64,000 nucleotides of DNA from Cenarchaeum symbiosum A (lineage in GTDB: Archaea > Thermoproteota > Nitrososphaeria > Nitrososphaerales > Nitrosopumilaceae), in the NCBI GenBank assembly GCA_000200715.1, contig DP000238.1, forward strand, positions 494,154 to 558,153, written 5' to 3'. Made by a program: the position numbers and the translations under genes. The notes under the pieces are model-generated. The model worked only from the letters and a program-made list of their open reading frames with translations, was not told the DNA's origin and did no database searches. Below are positions 52,783 through 60,951 of this stretch, in pieces. Position 1 is the first letter of the stretch. Each line of letters opens with the position of its first letter.

Positions 52783-53327
52783 CCCCGCTGGATAGAGCCT
52801 TTTACTCCAGGGAGCCTGCTGCTGTAGCCCGCGGCCTGCTAGGCAAGAGGCTTGCAAGAAAAATAGACGGCATCACCATGTCCGGGGTGATAATAGAGAC
52901 GGAAGCGTACGGCTCGTCTGATGACCCGGCCAGCCACGCGCACAGGGGCATGACTGGGAGAAATAGGGCCATGTTCGGCGAGGTGGGCAGGGCGTACGTC
53001 TACTTTACCTATGGCATGCATTACTGCATGAATGTAGTGGCCCGCCGCGGCAGGTCCGACGCGGGGGCGGTCCTGATACGCGCCATCCGGCCCGAGCTGG
53101 GGGCTGCACAGATGTCAAAAAACAGAAACGGCAGGGCCGCAATATCCGACGGCCCGGCAAAGCTCACACAGGCCATGAGGATATCTGCCGAACAGTACGG
53201 CGAGGATCTTACGCGGCGCGGTGCACTGTACATAGCAGAGGGGCCCCGCATACGGAGCATAACAGCCTCGCCCCGGGTGGGAATCCGGCGGGGCACCGAT
53301 TTATTGTGGAACTTTAAGGTGAAATAG
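52779..53327 (+). CDS. 3-methyladenine (alkyladenine) DNA glycosylase, AAG/MPG family
   Basis: 182 residues. Family blocks: ARGLLGKRLARKI, VIIETEAYGSSDDPASHAHRG (catalytic Glu region), TGRNRAMFGEVGRAYVYFTYGMHYCMNVV and 'GPAKLTQAM'. It excises 3-methyladenine, hypoxanthine and related damaged purines. The ATG lies in the udg stop (ATGA), so translation is coupled. The family was first known from mammals and also occurs in many bacteria and some archaea. It is convergent with the VTT protein. Confidence 0.92.
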   Translation: MTPLDRAFYSREPAAVARGLLGKRLARKIDGITMSGVIIETEAYGSSDDPASHAHRGMTGRNRAMFGEVGRAYVYFTYGMHYCMNVVARRGRSDAGAVLIRAIRPELGAAQMSKNRNGRAAISDGPAKLTQAMRISAEQYGEDLTRRGALYIAEGPRIRSITASPRVGIRRGTDLLWNFKVK

Positions 53328-53328
53328 G

Positions 53329-53961
53329 CTATTTGGACTCGTCGTCCTCGAGCGTCCACGGCAGCCGCTTGCCTAGTATCTTGCCCCAGTCCAGCCTGAG
53401 CATCAGCACCACAATCACTGTAAGCGCCGCCGCAAAGACAGCCACCCCAATGTATACCGGCGTGGGATCCGTATTGTTGGCAAAGTAGGCCTCTAGTATG
53501 GACGCGCCCAGATAGTGCGATATCAGCACTATGATGTAATGGAGGACTATCTTGCCTGTAAACGTGGCTATAAAAAACCTCCTCGGGTTGTACCTTGCCA
53601 GGCCCAGGGGCACGTACACAAGGTCATCGGGCATGGGCGTGGCTGCAGCCACGAATACTGCAGCAGCGCCGTACCTCTTTACCAGCCTTTCAAACGGCCT
53701 CATCCTTCTTCGCGCCTCCTCGCTCATCATCTTCCTGCCCCCGTAGCTTGCATAGAATATGATCTGCTTTGCACCGGTCGCGCATGCGGCAGAGAGCAGC
53801 ACCAGTATGTGCAGGTTGAACGTATCGCCCACCGCCATGGTGACTAGCAGCAAAAACGACGGGACGGGCAGAAACGGGACCAGGGATCCCAGAAAGCTCA
53901 CGACTGCGAGCCCCAGGTACCCTATCTCGGCGCCAAAGGGGAACAGGTCTATGACGTCCAT
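53329..53961 (-). CDS. DedA/VTT-domain (SNARE-associated) membrane protein
   Basis: 210 residues with four to five hydrophobic segments: the first around YLGLAVVSFLGSLVPFLPVPSFLLL, others around HILVLLSAACATGAKQII, and the last VYIGVAVFAAALTVIVVLML. The central AAVFVAAATPMPDDLVYVPLGLARYNPRRFF fits the VTT signature with its conserved Pro and Asp. Relatives move phospholipids across membranes; the substrate in an archaeal membrane is unknown. The tail is charged and cytoplasmic (LEDDESK). Confidence 0.8.
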   Translation of the reverse strand: MDVIDLFPFGAEIGYLGLAVVSFLGSLVPFLPVPSFLLLVTMAVGDTFNLHILVLLSAACATGAKQIIFYASYGGRKMMSEEARRRMRPFERLVKRYGAAAVFVAAATPMPDDLVYVPLGLARYNPRRFFIATFTGKIVLHYIIVLISHYLGASILEAYFANNTDPTPVYIGVAVFAAALTVIVVLMLRLDWGKILGKRLPWTLEDDESK

Positions 53962-54038
53962 CGGCCGCGGCCGGGCGGGGCATTATTAAACCGTAGTGGA
54001 TTTTTTCCGGATATCTGGCAATCATTAAAATATCATCT

Positions 54039-54431
54039 GTGGTACGGCAGATCAGCTTGAGAAAAAAAGAGTACTCTGAGATAGCCGGCGAGATTGCAGG
54101 GATCAGCCCGTACATACGGTTTGTGGCGGTGGTGGGCGGCCGCGGCGACCTGCTATACCACCACAGGAGGCGGGGGCTCCGGCCGATGCTCGACTCCAAG
54201 GACACGCACTACCAGTTCTCGCACATTGCGATAAAGACGGGCCTCGAAGCCGCCTTTGACAGGGCTCTAGGGCCGCTTGAGTTTGTCTGGGAGGAGCGAA
54301 AAAAAGTCCAGATACTCTCCTTTGCGATAAAAAAGACAAGGGTGTGGGTGTCCGTGGACAAAAAGGTGGTCCGCAGCGAGATGCTGAGGATTATTGATTC
54401 GTGCCTGCCTGTTGTCCGGCGCTATTCATAG
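54039..54431 (+). CDS. Conserved hypothetical protein, roadblock-like fold possible
   Basis: 130 residues from GTG 54039; TTG at 54057 sits better after the nearby A/T box (cattaaaat) and is an alternative. A helix, then IRFVAVVGGRGDLLYHHRR, a mid helix with HIAIKTGLEAAFDRALGPL, and two strands (KVQILSFAIKKTRVWVSVD). The order helix-strand-strand-helix-strand-strand resembles roadblock/profilin-like small sensor folds, and I recall similar short proteins in Thaumarchaeota. Role unknown. Its end overlaps the convergent ABC ATPase by about ten bases. Confidence 0.6.
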   Translation: MVRQISLRKKEYSEIAGEIAGISPYIRFVAVVGGRGDLLYHHRRRGLRPMLDSKDTHYQFSHIAIKTGLEAAFDRALGPLEFVWEERKKVQILSFAIKKTRVWVSVDKKVVRSEMLRIIDSCLPVVRRYS

Positions 54432-55354
54432 AGCCAGCACTTTGCATAGCCCGACTTTGTGCCCGCCTTTGGCGGGTCTGTACTGCACTTTTCCATGACG
54501 TCTGGGCACCTGTCTGCAAACCTGCACCCTGAACCAGGCGATATGAGCCCCGGCGGGGATCCCCTGATGTAGCCCGGCTTTTCTCCGCGCAGCTTGGGTA
54601 TCGAGGCCAGCAGGCCCTGTGTATACGGGTGCCGGGGGCTTCCGTATACATCCTCTGATGAGCCAAGCTCGGCTATCTGCCCGCCGTACATTATTCCAAC
54701 CTTGTCTGCTATCTCGGAGAGTATGGATAGATCGTGCGTTATTATGATGAATGATGTTCCCTCTTTTTTTAGCCGCTTGAGCAGGTTGATTATCTGGGCC
54801 TGCACTAGAACGTCTAGCGCGGTGGTCGGCTCGTCAGCTATTACCAGGTCCGGCTTTAGAAGAAGTGCCATTGCCGTCACGGCGCGCTGCTTCATGCCGC
54901 CGCTCAGCTCGTGGGGGTACCTGCCCAGCACGCCGGGCTCCAGGCCGACGGATGTTGCAGCCTCCTCCATGCGGCCCTCCCTGTCCCCTTCAAAGCCGTG
55001 CTGCCGGAGCACTTCAGAGAACTGCGACCTTATGGTATATACCGGGTCAAGCGAGCTCATCGCGCCCTGAAAGATCATGGATATGCGCTTCCACCTGTAT
55101 TCTGCGCTGAACCTGCGCTCGGCCATGTCTAGCAGGGATTCTCCCCGCATGGATATCGCCCCGGAATCTATGCGGCCCCCCTGCAGCATCCTCATTATGG
55201 CCAGCCCCAGGGTGCTCTTGCCGCAGGCGCTCTCGCCGGCTATCCCCAGTGATTCGCCTTCTTTTAGAGAAAAGCCCACGTCATCTAGTGCGTGCACCCT
55301 CCCGGCCCTGGTCCCGTAGCTGACCGAGAGGCCCTCTACGTCAAGAAAGGCCAT
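54422..55354 (-). CDS. Oligopeptide/dipeptide ABC transporter ATP-binding protein (DppD/OppD type)
   Basis: 310 residues from ATG 55354 (MAFLDVEGLSVSYG); an in-frame ATG at 55402 would add 16 residues. Walker A is GESACGKST, with Ala where Gly is usual. The Q-loop is ISMIFQGAMSSLDP, the signature HELSGGMKQRAVTAMALLL, Walker B LVIADEPTTALD and the H-loop IIITHD. The C-terminal oligopeptide/nickel transporter extension with Cys (CRFADRCPDVMEKC...) is typical of this subfamily. No permease or binding-protein gene is nearby; the partner ATPase (DppF) and permeases must lie elsewhere. Confidence 0.85.
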   Translation of the reverse strand: MAFLDVEGLSVSYGTRAGRVHALDDVGFSLKEGESLGIAGESACGKSTLGLAIMRMLQGGRIDSGAISMRGESLLDMAERRFSAEYRWKRISMIFQGAMSSLDPVYTIRSQFSEVLRQHGFEGDREGRMEEAATSVGLEPGVLGRYPHELSGGMKQRAVTAMALLLKPDLVIADEPTTALDVLVQAQIINLLKRLKKEGTSFIIITHDLSILSEIADKVGIMYGGQIAELGSSEDVYGSPRHPYTQGLLASIPKLRGEKPGYIRGSPPGLISPGSGCRFADRCPDVMEKCSTDPPKAGTKSGYAKCWLYE

Positions 55355-55400
55355 GGGGGGGCTATACTCCTGCGGGATTTTTGTCTTGCGCAGCCGCGGC

Positions 55401-55475
55401 ATTACTAGATCTGAACGAAATACTGCCGATTCGGGGTTGGAGATAAGAAAGATGATAGAAAAAGAACGAAGTTAG
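55401..55475 (+). pseudogene. 3' remnant of a gene related to 58536-58730
   Basis: A 24-codon open stretch ending SGLEIRKMIEKERS-stop aligns with the C-terminus SGIELRRMMEKE of the small minus-strand frame at 58536-58730. The DNA after both stops also matches for about 60 bp. The 5' part is missing or replaced by the ABC ATPase promoter region, so this is probably a decayed copy. Confidence 0.45.
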
Positions 55476-55840
55476 TAACAAACTATTGAAAATATCGCAG
55501 AAGAGGGGACACTTTCATAGAAAGACTACGTAATACGGGTATATTGGATTTTTGTTCTAGCATTTTGGGCCTATAGTGCAAAAACCGTGCCTGCCTCCAC
55601 GGAAGCATGCCTAAGCGGATTTTTGACGCCTCTAGGGACGGGCTGGTACCTTGCCGATGCCGGGATCATGCATCTCGTACGCAGGCTCCGGAAGGGCCGT
55701 CCTGTATCGGAGGCGGCAAGGTGGTTTAAATCTCATAGGTGGAAACTGCCGCCGGTGAATCCTGCCATTACAGCACACGTGCCTACAGTCCAGAACCCCA
55801 GGACCGGCCAGTGGCACATGGATGGGCCCTGGGCTCCGGC
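55403..55840. other. Intergenic with gene remnant and dispersed repeat
   Basis: 438 bp. It carries the remnant above, its conserved 3' flank, and downstream an 85-codon frame (GTG 55587 to TGA 55844) that overlaps the next ATG as ATGA but resembles no protein I know. A gtttaaat box at about 55722-55730 places transcription start near 55753, so at most the last 29 codons of that frame would be expressed as a coupled leader. Confidence 0.4.
55450..55535 (+). repeat. Dispersed repeat copy 1 (inverted partner at 58465-58560)
   Basis: Shares ctattgaaaatatcgc, gaggggaca, tttcata and a downstream gtatatt, in order, with the reverse complement of 58465-58560. Inside is a hairpin-like pair tgaaaat/attttca in copy 2. 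It follows the homologous gene ends, so it may be a conserved 3' untranslated or terminator segment. Confidence 0.55.
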
Positions 55841-56662
55841 ATGATGGGCGACTCTGGCCTGACGGGGAAGCGCAGGGGAATGGTGCGTTTTTTCAAAGAC
55901 AAAAAGACAAGGCTGCTGTACCTGGCGCTGCCCACCTTTGGTCTCTCGCTGCAGATTGCGCCGTATCCCCCGGAGGTGACATCTCTTCCGCTGGCGCTCC
56001 CGTTTGGGTACATCCCGCTAAACCCCGTGGCCTTTACGGCGATACTCGGATTTGCCGCGGCGCCCCTGATCGGCCACGGCGCCGCCATGTTCGTCCTGCT
56101 TGCGTTTATAGGCGCCGCCACCTGGCTTGGCGTGGCCCACGGGATGGTCCTGCTTGCGGGGCTTCTCCCAAGGGCAGTGCGCGGGACGGCGGGGCTTTTG
56201 CGCGGGGAGGTGCCGGAGCTGCACATGACGCGGCGCACAGCCGCCGCCCTCATCGTGATAGCGCTCATAATCCTCTCGCCTGTTATGGTATGGGGGGTGC
56301 TCATGTACGACTTTCACATGCGCTCGCTGTGGCCTTTTCAAAACGGCACCCGTCATGGCAGCATAGAGGATAACATGGGCGAGATCAGGGGCCTGCCGGA
56401 GGTCGAGGCATTCCACGAGGTGTACGCGGGGCGCAACATAACCTTCTCAGATCAGAGCATGTCCTCGGTCCGGTTTGATTATACAGTGCGTGATGACGGC
56501 AGGAGCGCGAGCCTGGTGATTGGATATTATGACCGGGAACCCTCGCGTTTTTACCACTCGTGCTACAACACTGATCTCAGATATGAGCTCTTCAGGGAGG
56601 ATGGCGTGCAGACTGACTGCTTTTCTTTTGTGGACGAGCACGGGCCGCCGGAGACAGACTAG
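55841..56662 (+). CDS. Membrane protein of unknown function
   Basis: 273 residues from ATG 55841; the ATG at 55880 is an alternative with a purine-rich tract before it. Three to four hydrophobic segments lie in residues about 30-190 (LLYLALPTFGLSLQIA, FTAILGFAAAPLIGHGAAMFVLLAFIGAATWLGVA, ALIVIALIILSPVMVWGVLM). A soluble C-terminal domain of about 80 residues with two Cys follows (SFYHSCYN-like region and QTDCFSF). The C-terminal domain faces outside if the last segment exits the membrane. I recognise no family. Convergent with the methyltransferase, overlapping by four bases. Confidence 0.6.
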   Translation: MMGDSGLTGKRRGMVRFFKDKKTRLLYLALPTFGLSLQIAPYPPEVTSLPLALPFGYIPLNPVAFTAILGFAAAPLIGHGAAMFVLLAFIGAATWLGVAHGMVLLAGLLPRAVRGTAGLLRGEVPELHMTRRTAAALIVIALIILSPVMVWGVLMYDFHMRSLWPFQNGTRHGSIEDNMGEIRGLPEVEAFHEVYAGRNITFSDQSMSSVRFDYTVRDDGRSASLVIGYYDREPSRFYHSCYNTDLRYELFREDGVQTDCFSFVDEHGPPETD

Positions 56663-58275
56663 CCCGGGGGCCGGGCAGAATCCGGATCTTCCCGGCCGCC
56701 GCCCGGAATGACTTCCAGCGATGCTGCCAGGCGGGCCATCTTTGCAATGTCAAACAGCGCCCTCTTTTTCATCATCTGTTTTACGGCATGGTTTAGCGCC
56801 TCGTATCTTTTGCACCCCGGGTTCTCCCTCACATAGTCGCGTATCGCAGAATCCGCCATTCCCGGCACCTCCCGGGGGGACCTGCCCCTGCGGCCGGTCT
56901 TTTTGAACGTGAATACAAAGTCCGTCTTTAGCCCCCCTTTTCTGCTGTCCTGTACCACGGATGCTGCCGAATACCCGAGCACATCCACGCCGGCAAGCTC
57001 CAGCCGGAGCCCAAAGAGCACCCTTTGCAGACCCTCCCACGTGCCGGCATCCATGTTGTTGAACATGATCGTAAGATGCCTGCCCGGCCGCAGCACGCGC
57101 TCGGCCTCTGACAGTATCCTTGCCATCTGCGCATTGTATGCCGCCGGCGTCTTGTCCCTTTCCGGCGAATCGCTTATCACCAGCTCCTCTTCCGCGTCCG
57201 CGGATGAGCCCATCCATCCGTTCCACATGGCGCTCAGCTCCATGTACGGGAGCCTGTCACCGTGCGGCGGATCCGTTATTATGTAGTCGACGGACCCGCC
57301 TGGCATCGAGGAGAGCGTCCGGTAACAGTCGGCGTTGAGCAGCAGGGCATTGCCGGAACCGCCCAGCATCCCGCCCATGCTGCACCGGGCCTGCGGGACT
57401 GCCGAATGCTGCCCCTCTTTTGCCCTGATTATCCTGCTGTACCTGTGCTCAAAGCAGTTCCACACGTTTATCTCAAAGTTGTTCCGCGGCACCCAGTATC
57501 CTATCACCCAGCTTCCAACCTCCTTTCGCCCCTGGGTGCGCGCGCCGCTGAGCCTGCCGCGCCTCCTCACCACGAACACCATGCGGCTTGCCTGCCCGAC
57601 CGATGCGGTAAAGCAGAACCGGAAAAAGTCGCACATCCTTTTCTCCCGGACCGCCCGTATCCCCTCCATCAGCATCGAGAGTGCAAGCAGGTTCCTCGGC
57701 GTGAACAGCTCGTACACCCTCATGCCCCTCCTTACGTTGATGCGGCTGTTCTCGGGCATCCTGCCCCTTGGATGGGGCAGATCAATGGAATCATAGGCAA
57801 AGCTGCCGGCATGCTCCACGTCCCGTTTGAGCGGCCGGAAGACGAGTTTCTTGCCCCCGTGTTTGCACCATATCTCGGCCATCTTCCCGTCTTTGTAGAT
57901 GTAGTGGGATCCCGTATGCTGCGCGCCGTTCCTGTACACCGGGTACAGGGAATGCACCCTATTCATGCACCTGTCCTGCAGCCGTGCAAACTCCGCCCTG
58001 GCCTTTTTGGTGTCCAGCCCGTATATCATCTGCCCCGTTATGAACACCGCCATCGGGTTGATGTCTATCCCGATGGTCCTGCGGCCGAGGACCAGCGATT
58101 CTGTGTTTGATATTCCGGAGCCGCAGAACGGATCGAGCACTATCTCGCCGGGGCGGGAGTACTCTTTGATATAGCTCCGCACCACGTTGAACGGCTTTTT
58201 CGACCAGTACTTGTGCATGGCATAGATGCCCGTGTACGGCTCGGGATCCGGCCTGGCCTTTTGAACCCTCTGCAT
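56659..58275 (-). CDS. DNA methyltransferase (N4-cytosine/N6-adenine class) with DPPH motif
   Basis: 538 residues from ATG 58275, about 26 nt after a cataaatt box. The N-terminal block HKYWSKKPFNVV...EYSRPGEIVLDPFCGSGISNTESLVLGRR contains the S-adenosylmethionine motif DPFCGSG (48-54). The catalytic motif is TDPPHGD (334-340), with His in place of the common Tyr/Trp. A long insert between them (about 100-330), with basic and Cys/His residues, is probably the target-recognition region. A C-terminal helical part follows. No restriction gene is adjacent, so it is an orphan or part of an unrecognised system. It overlaps the convergent membrane-protein gene. Confidence 0.8.
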   Translation of the reverse strand: MQRVQKARPDPEPYTGIYAMHKYWSKKPFNVVRSYIKEYSRPGEIVLDPFCGSGISNTESLVLGRRTIGIDINPMAVFITGQMIYGLDTKKARAEFARLQDRCMNRVHSLYPVYRNGAQHTGSHYIYKDGKMAEIWCKHGGKKLVFRPLKRDVEHAGSFAYDSIDLPHPRGRMPENSRINVRRGMRVYELFTPRNLLALSMLMEGIRAVREKRMCDFFRFCFTASVGQASRMVFVVRRRGRLSGARTQGRKEVGSWVIGYWVPRNNFEINVWNCFEHRYSRIIRAKEGQHSAVPQARCSMGGMLGGSGNALLLNADCYRTLSSMPGGSVDYIITDPPHGDRLPYMELSAMWNGWMGSSADAEEELVISDSPERDKTPAAYNAQMARILSEAERVLRPGRHLTIMFNNMDAGTWEGLQRVLFGLRLELAGVDVLGYSAASVVQDSRKGGLKTDFVFTFKKTGRRGRSPREVPGMADSAIRDYVRENPGCKRYEALNHAVKQMMKKRALFDIAKMARLAASLEVIPGGGREDPDSARPPG

Positions 58276-58464
58276 AATGGCCGTTTTGCCTCTAGGGAAT
58301 TTATGGCGTTTGATTTGCGGCCCTTCCACTCTGGGGGCGGATTGTCTGCGCAACTTTGACAAGGGGCGGGTCCGTGCAGCGGCATCCGGACTGTGGAGAG
58401 GCTGCCGTGGATGCATGACGGGGTGCCCTGCATCTGGCAGGGCTCTGAAACAGGAGTTTAATAT

Positions 58465-58560
58465 ACTTGGACTGGGTAGGCTATGTATGAAAATGTCCCC
58501 TCACTGGCGATATTTTCAATAGACGGCTAGTAACGTTATTCTTTTTCCATCATCCTTCTC
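58465..58560 (-). repeat. Dispersed repeat copy 2
   Basis: Inverted partner of 55450-55535. It covers the stop of the small hypothetical gene and about 60 bp after it, with the hairpin arms tgaaaat and attttca about 17 bp apart. Confidence 0.55.
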
Positions 58561-58730
58561 AACTCGATTCCCGAATAAGTGTGGATTTCACTCATGTCAC
58601 GCAGCGCCTCCCCAATTCTTTTTGACACACCGCCGGCATAGACAAACACGTCGCCGTCACGTACGATCGCCGGATCCTCGGCCCTGCTGTAAAATTTCAG
58701 GCAGCCTCCTTTTTCAAAGGCATAGCGCAT
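58536..58730 (-). CDS. Small hypothetical protein, possibly 5'-truncated
   Basis: 64 residues from ATG 58730: FEKGGCLKFYSRAEDPAIVRDG, then VFVYAGGVSKRIGEAL and a charged tail. The same frame stays open and protein-like for about 37 codons upstream, overlapping the end of the preceding gene but with no usual start codon, so the gene may have lost its 5' end. A C-terminal relative survives at 55401-55475. Function unknown. Confidence 0.4.
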   Translation of the reverse strand: MRYAFEKGGCLKFYSRAEDPAIVRDGDVFVYAGGVSKRIGEALRDMSEIHTYSGIELRRMMEKE

Positions 58731-58768
58731 CGCGGCGTGATAGACGGGATGCCGCTGAATGACCCGGT

Positions 58769-59659
58769 TTAGCTTTCTTGGCTTTTCAATATTCTGCCCC
58801 GTTGTCTCTTCAGGATTCCGTTTTCTAGTTCCATTTTATCGACCGAGAGGAAAATTACCGGCCTGGCCAGATATCCAGTTATGTTGATGTTACTGTTGTC
58901 TTTCCATGAGTAATAGGGAATGTTTTTTTTGTCAAAAAACTGCGTAGAGGTGTCAAAGCTGTGACCTGCCCATATTTTTCCCAGATTTTCCACGTTCAAA
59001 TCTAGCATTTGCCTGCGGAGTTTGACATCGGTAAGAAATGCAATTATGCTGGCACAAGATATGTACGGATTGCATTCGTTGCCCTTGATGAATATCTTGG
59101 GCTCCGTGTTGTCGATAATCTGATTCCATGCGGGTGTAAACTTGGATCTAAACGAGTTGATATGCAGCTCCACTTTCTCGGCATTTTTGTATCCGCGCAT
59201 CCATAGAAAGCTATGCGCGGTCAGGTATGAAAACATGGGGCCCAAATTGTCGATGAAAGCATCCGTCGGCATTATCTTCTTATAATGCTGTAGACCGCCC
59301 ACCATAATTCGCGGCAATGAGCTGCGTGATAGTATGACATACGAAAAATGGACAGATTTGATATGTTCCTGCATGCCTGCTATGAGCTGATCCGCAAAGG
59401 ATGCGGCCTTGCTCACTCCTAGACTATTCTCTAGATGCCTGCTTGAAAAAAACAGCGCGTTGCGGCTAATGCCAAAACCCTCCTTTAATTTCTCATTTAG
59501 GCTGACATATTCCTCTACAAACCTCTCTGGTTGTTCCGTGGAGACGCCCACGCCAAGCTGCGTGTTAAATCCGTGATATCTGTAATCTTTGCCCATTGCC
59601 GAGGCGTACTGCGTCTTCCCCCGGGTGAACTGCTTGGAATCGAATCCCACTATTGTCAT
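58769..59659 (-). CDS. Hypothetical protein, possibly RNase H-fold
   Basis: 296 residues from ATG 59659, which lies about 26 nt after a gttatatta box; a longer frame to 59746 crosses that box. It opens MTIVGFDSKQFTRGKTQYAS and later has LPRIMVGGLQHYKK, 'MPTDAFIDNLGPMFSYLT', KIFIKGNECNPYISCASIIAFL and VIFLSVDKMELEN. An early Asp on a strand plus a late acidic helix recall RNase H-like proteins such as DUF3800, but the match is weak and I do not assign a function. Base composition is more AT-rich than the surface genes, and broken genes lie on both sides. Confidence 0.55.
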   Translation of the reverse strand: MTIVGFDSKQFTRGKTQYASAMGKDYRYHGFNTQLGVGVSTEQPERFVEEYVSLNEKLKEGFGISRNALFFSSRHLENSLGVSKAASFADQLIAGMQEHIKSVHFSYVILSRSSLPRIMVGGLQHYKKIMPTDAFIDNLGPMFSYLTAHSFLWMRGYKNAEKVELHINSFRSKFTPAWNQIIDNTEPKIFIKGNECNPYISCASIIAFLTDVKLRRQMLDLNVENLGKIWAGHSFDTSTQFFDKKNIPYYSWKDNSNINITGYLARPVIFLSVDKMELENGILKRQRGRILKSQES

Positions 59660-59720
59660 AAGGTGATATTGCACCTGCGGGCATAATATAACTTCATTGC
59701 TAACACAAGACTTGTTCTCG

Positions 59721-59983
59721 CTATTGTGAGACCGGCTTGAATGCAAATCTTGTATCCATACTCGAGTCTAGGCCCCCATGAGCCTTGGCTGTGTTGCACA
59801 ATGCGCAAGTTTTGGCTGGAAATACCCTGTCTCCAGGCGCTGCATCCGCGGAGCGGCCGGCTTCGAGCTTCTGCCTGAAAGAAGATTGATGGCAGGATGG
59901 CGCCCCATCTGGTCAATATCTGCCCGAAATTCCTCTGTGATGCGGATGTTCTCCTTGCGTAGCAGCGTCCTCTCGGAGTCCAT
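59721..59983 (-). pseudogene. Frameshifted small gene with CxxC motif
   Basis: From ATG 59983 a frame reads MDSERTLLRKENIRITEEFR... to about 59820, then loses sense. One extra base in the tatttcc run would continue it as PAKTCALCNTAKAHGGLDSS to a TAG at 59721-59723. The joined product (about 87 residues) would have a helical N-terminus and a CALC zinc-knuckle-like motif. Either a sequencing slip or real decay. Confidence 0.4.
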
Positions 59984-60158
59984 GCGGATACCGCGATCTC
60001 ATAATCAACAGATCTTTCGGTTTGGGGGTGATTATTCCGTGCCTGGCCTAAACACACACCTTTTTTATTTTTTCAAGTATTTTAGGATAACTTGCCGCAG
60101 GCACAAAAACCCTTGAACTTAACAGTGCAATGAAACCGCCCGCAGACTTGCCAGGGCA

Positions 60159-60422
60159 TTATTCCTTGTACGGCCTGACAATGCAGCATTTACAGCGGTT
60201 TAGGTTGTCGTTGAATATCTGCTTGTAGCATTGACAGTTGTAACAATAATACTCGCAGCGCCCGTCAGGCCATTCGGATTTACAATCACAGGTTTTAGAC
60301 GATAATTTCTTTGGGGGTTTGATGCCTATTGTATATAGTCAGGGGCTGTCCGGCTTGGCCAGCTTTGGCCTATGTGCTGTAAATTCCTCAAACCAGACAT
60401 CAAACTCGGGCACATCGGCCAT
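60159..60422 (-). pseudogene. Cys-rich small protein gene interrupted by an in-frame TGA
   Basis: ATG 60422 lies nine bases after the stop of the upstream flavin-type gene. The first 27 codons end AHRPKLAKPDSP and meet TGA (60341-60339). The same frame then continues for 59 codons: GIKPPKKLSSKTCDCK, CEYYCYNCQCYK, RCKCC, ending at TAA 60159. Nine Cys in 35 residues suggest zinc binding and resemble the small protein at 42749-42877. The second half has no start codon of its own, so the two parts are one gene with a nonsense codon (mutation, sequence error or read-through). Confidence 0.55.
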
Positions 60423-60431
60423 GTAAACATC

Positions 60432-60932
60432 CTAGCCGTAAATGAGCTTTGCAGCCTCTTTTTTGCTCATTATACCTTTGGGATGGCTCTGGCCAGCCAG
60501 TGGATCTGGGACATGCCACGCGGAAAACCTGTCCGGAGTGATGACTATTATGCAGTCTGTAATGGTTAGCACTTTGTCGGCATCATCACCGGATAGATGA
60601 TATTTGTCCATTATGAGACGTTCAATGCGCTCTACTTCCATTTTATCCATGATGAATGTGACACTGCCACTTCCCGTTACAGCTGTAACATTGTACATGC
60701 CGGAGCCCTCGTCAACGGAAAATCCCGCCCTGGGACGGCCCTCTAGATTATGCGCCTTTTGTGTCTGTGTGTTTGTCCCTATGTAGATTTTGCCGTTCTT
60801 GTACACATACCAGACAGGCACCACATGGGGCGTTCCGTCAGATCCAACGGTTGCGAGTCTTAGCAGTTTTTGTGACTGTAAAAAGGCGTCCCTCTTGGAC
60901 GGGCTGATTGTACCTGCGGCGATCCCTGCCAT
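60432..60932 (-). CDS. Pyridoxamine 5'-phosphate oxidase-like FMN/F420-binding protein
   Basis: 166 residues, split-barrel flavin fold. It opens with KRDAFLQSQKLLRLATVGSDGTPHVVPVWYVYKNGKIYIGT, the usual N-terminal barrel, followed by RPRAGFSVDEG and SGSVTFIMDK. Such proteins use FMN or F420 to reduce small substrates or haem-like compounds; the substrate is not predictable. ATG 60932 lies about 26 nt after a tttattt box. It is followed by the broken Cys-rich gene in the same direction. Confidence 0.8.
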   Translation of the reverse strand: MAGIAAGTISPSKRDAFLQSQKLLRLATVGSDGTPHVVPVWYVYKNGKIYIGTNTQTQKAHNLEGRPRAGFSVDEGSGMYNVTAVTGSGSVTFIMDKMEVERIERLIMDKYHLSGDDADKVLTITDCIIVITPDRFSAWHVPDPLAGQSHPKGIMSKKEAAKLIYG

Positions 60933-60951
60933 AACACTGCTGGATTACATA

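Noticed and set aside
57262-58110. 282-codon plus-strand frame opposite the DPPH methyltransferase
   Set aside because: The minus-strand frame carries both methyltransferase motifs and a promoter; the plus frame is shadow sequence.
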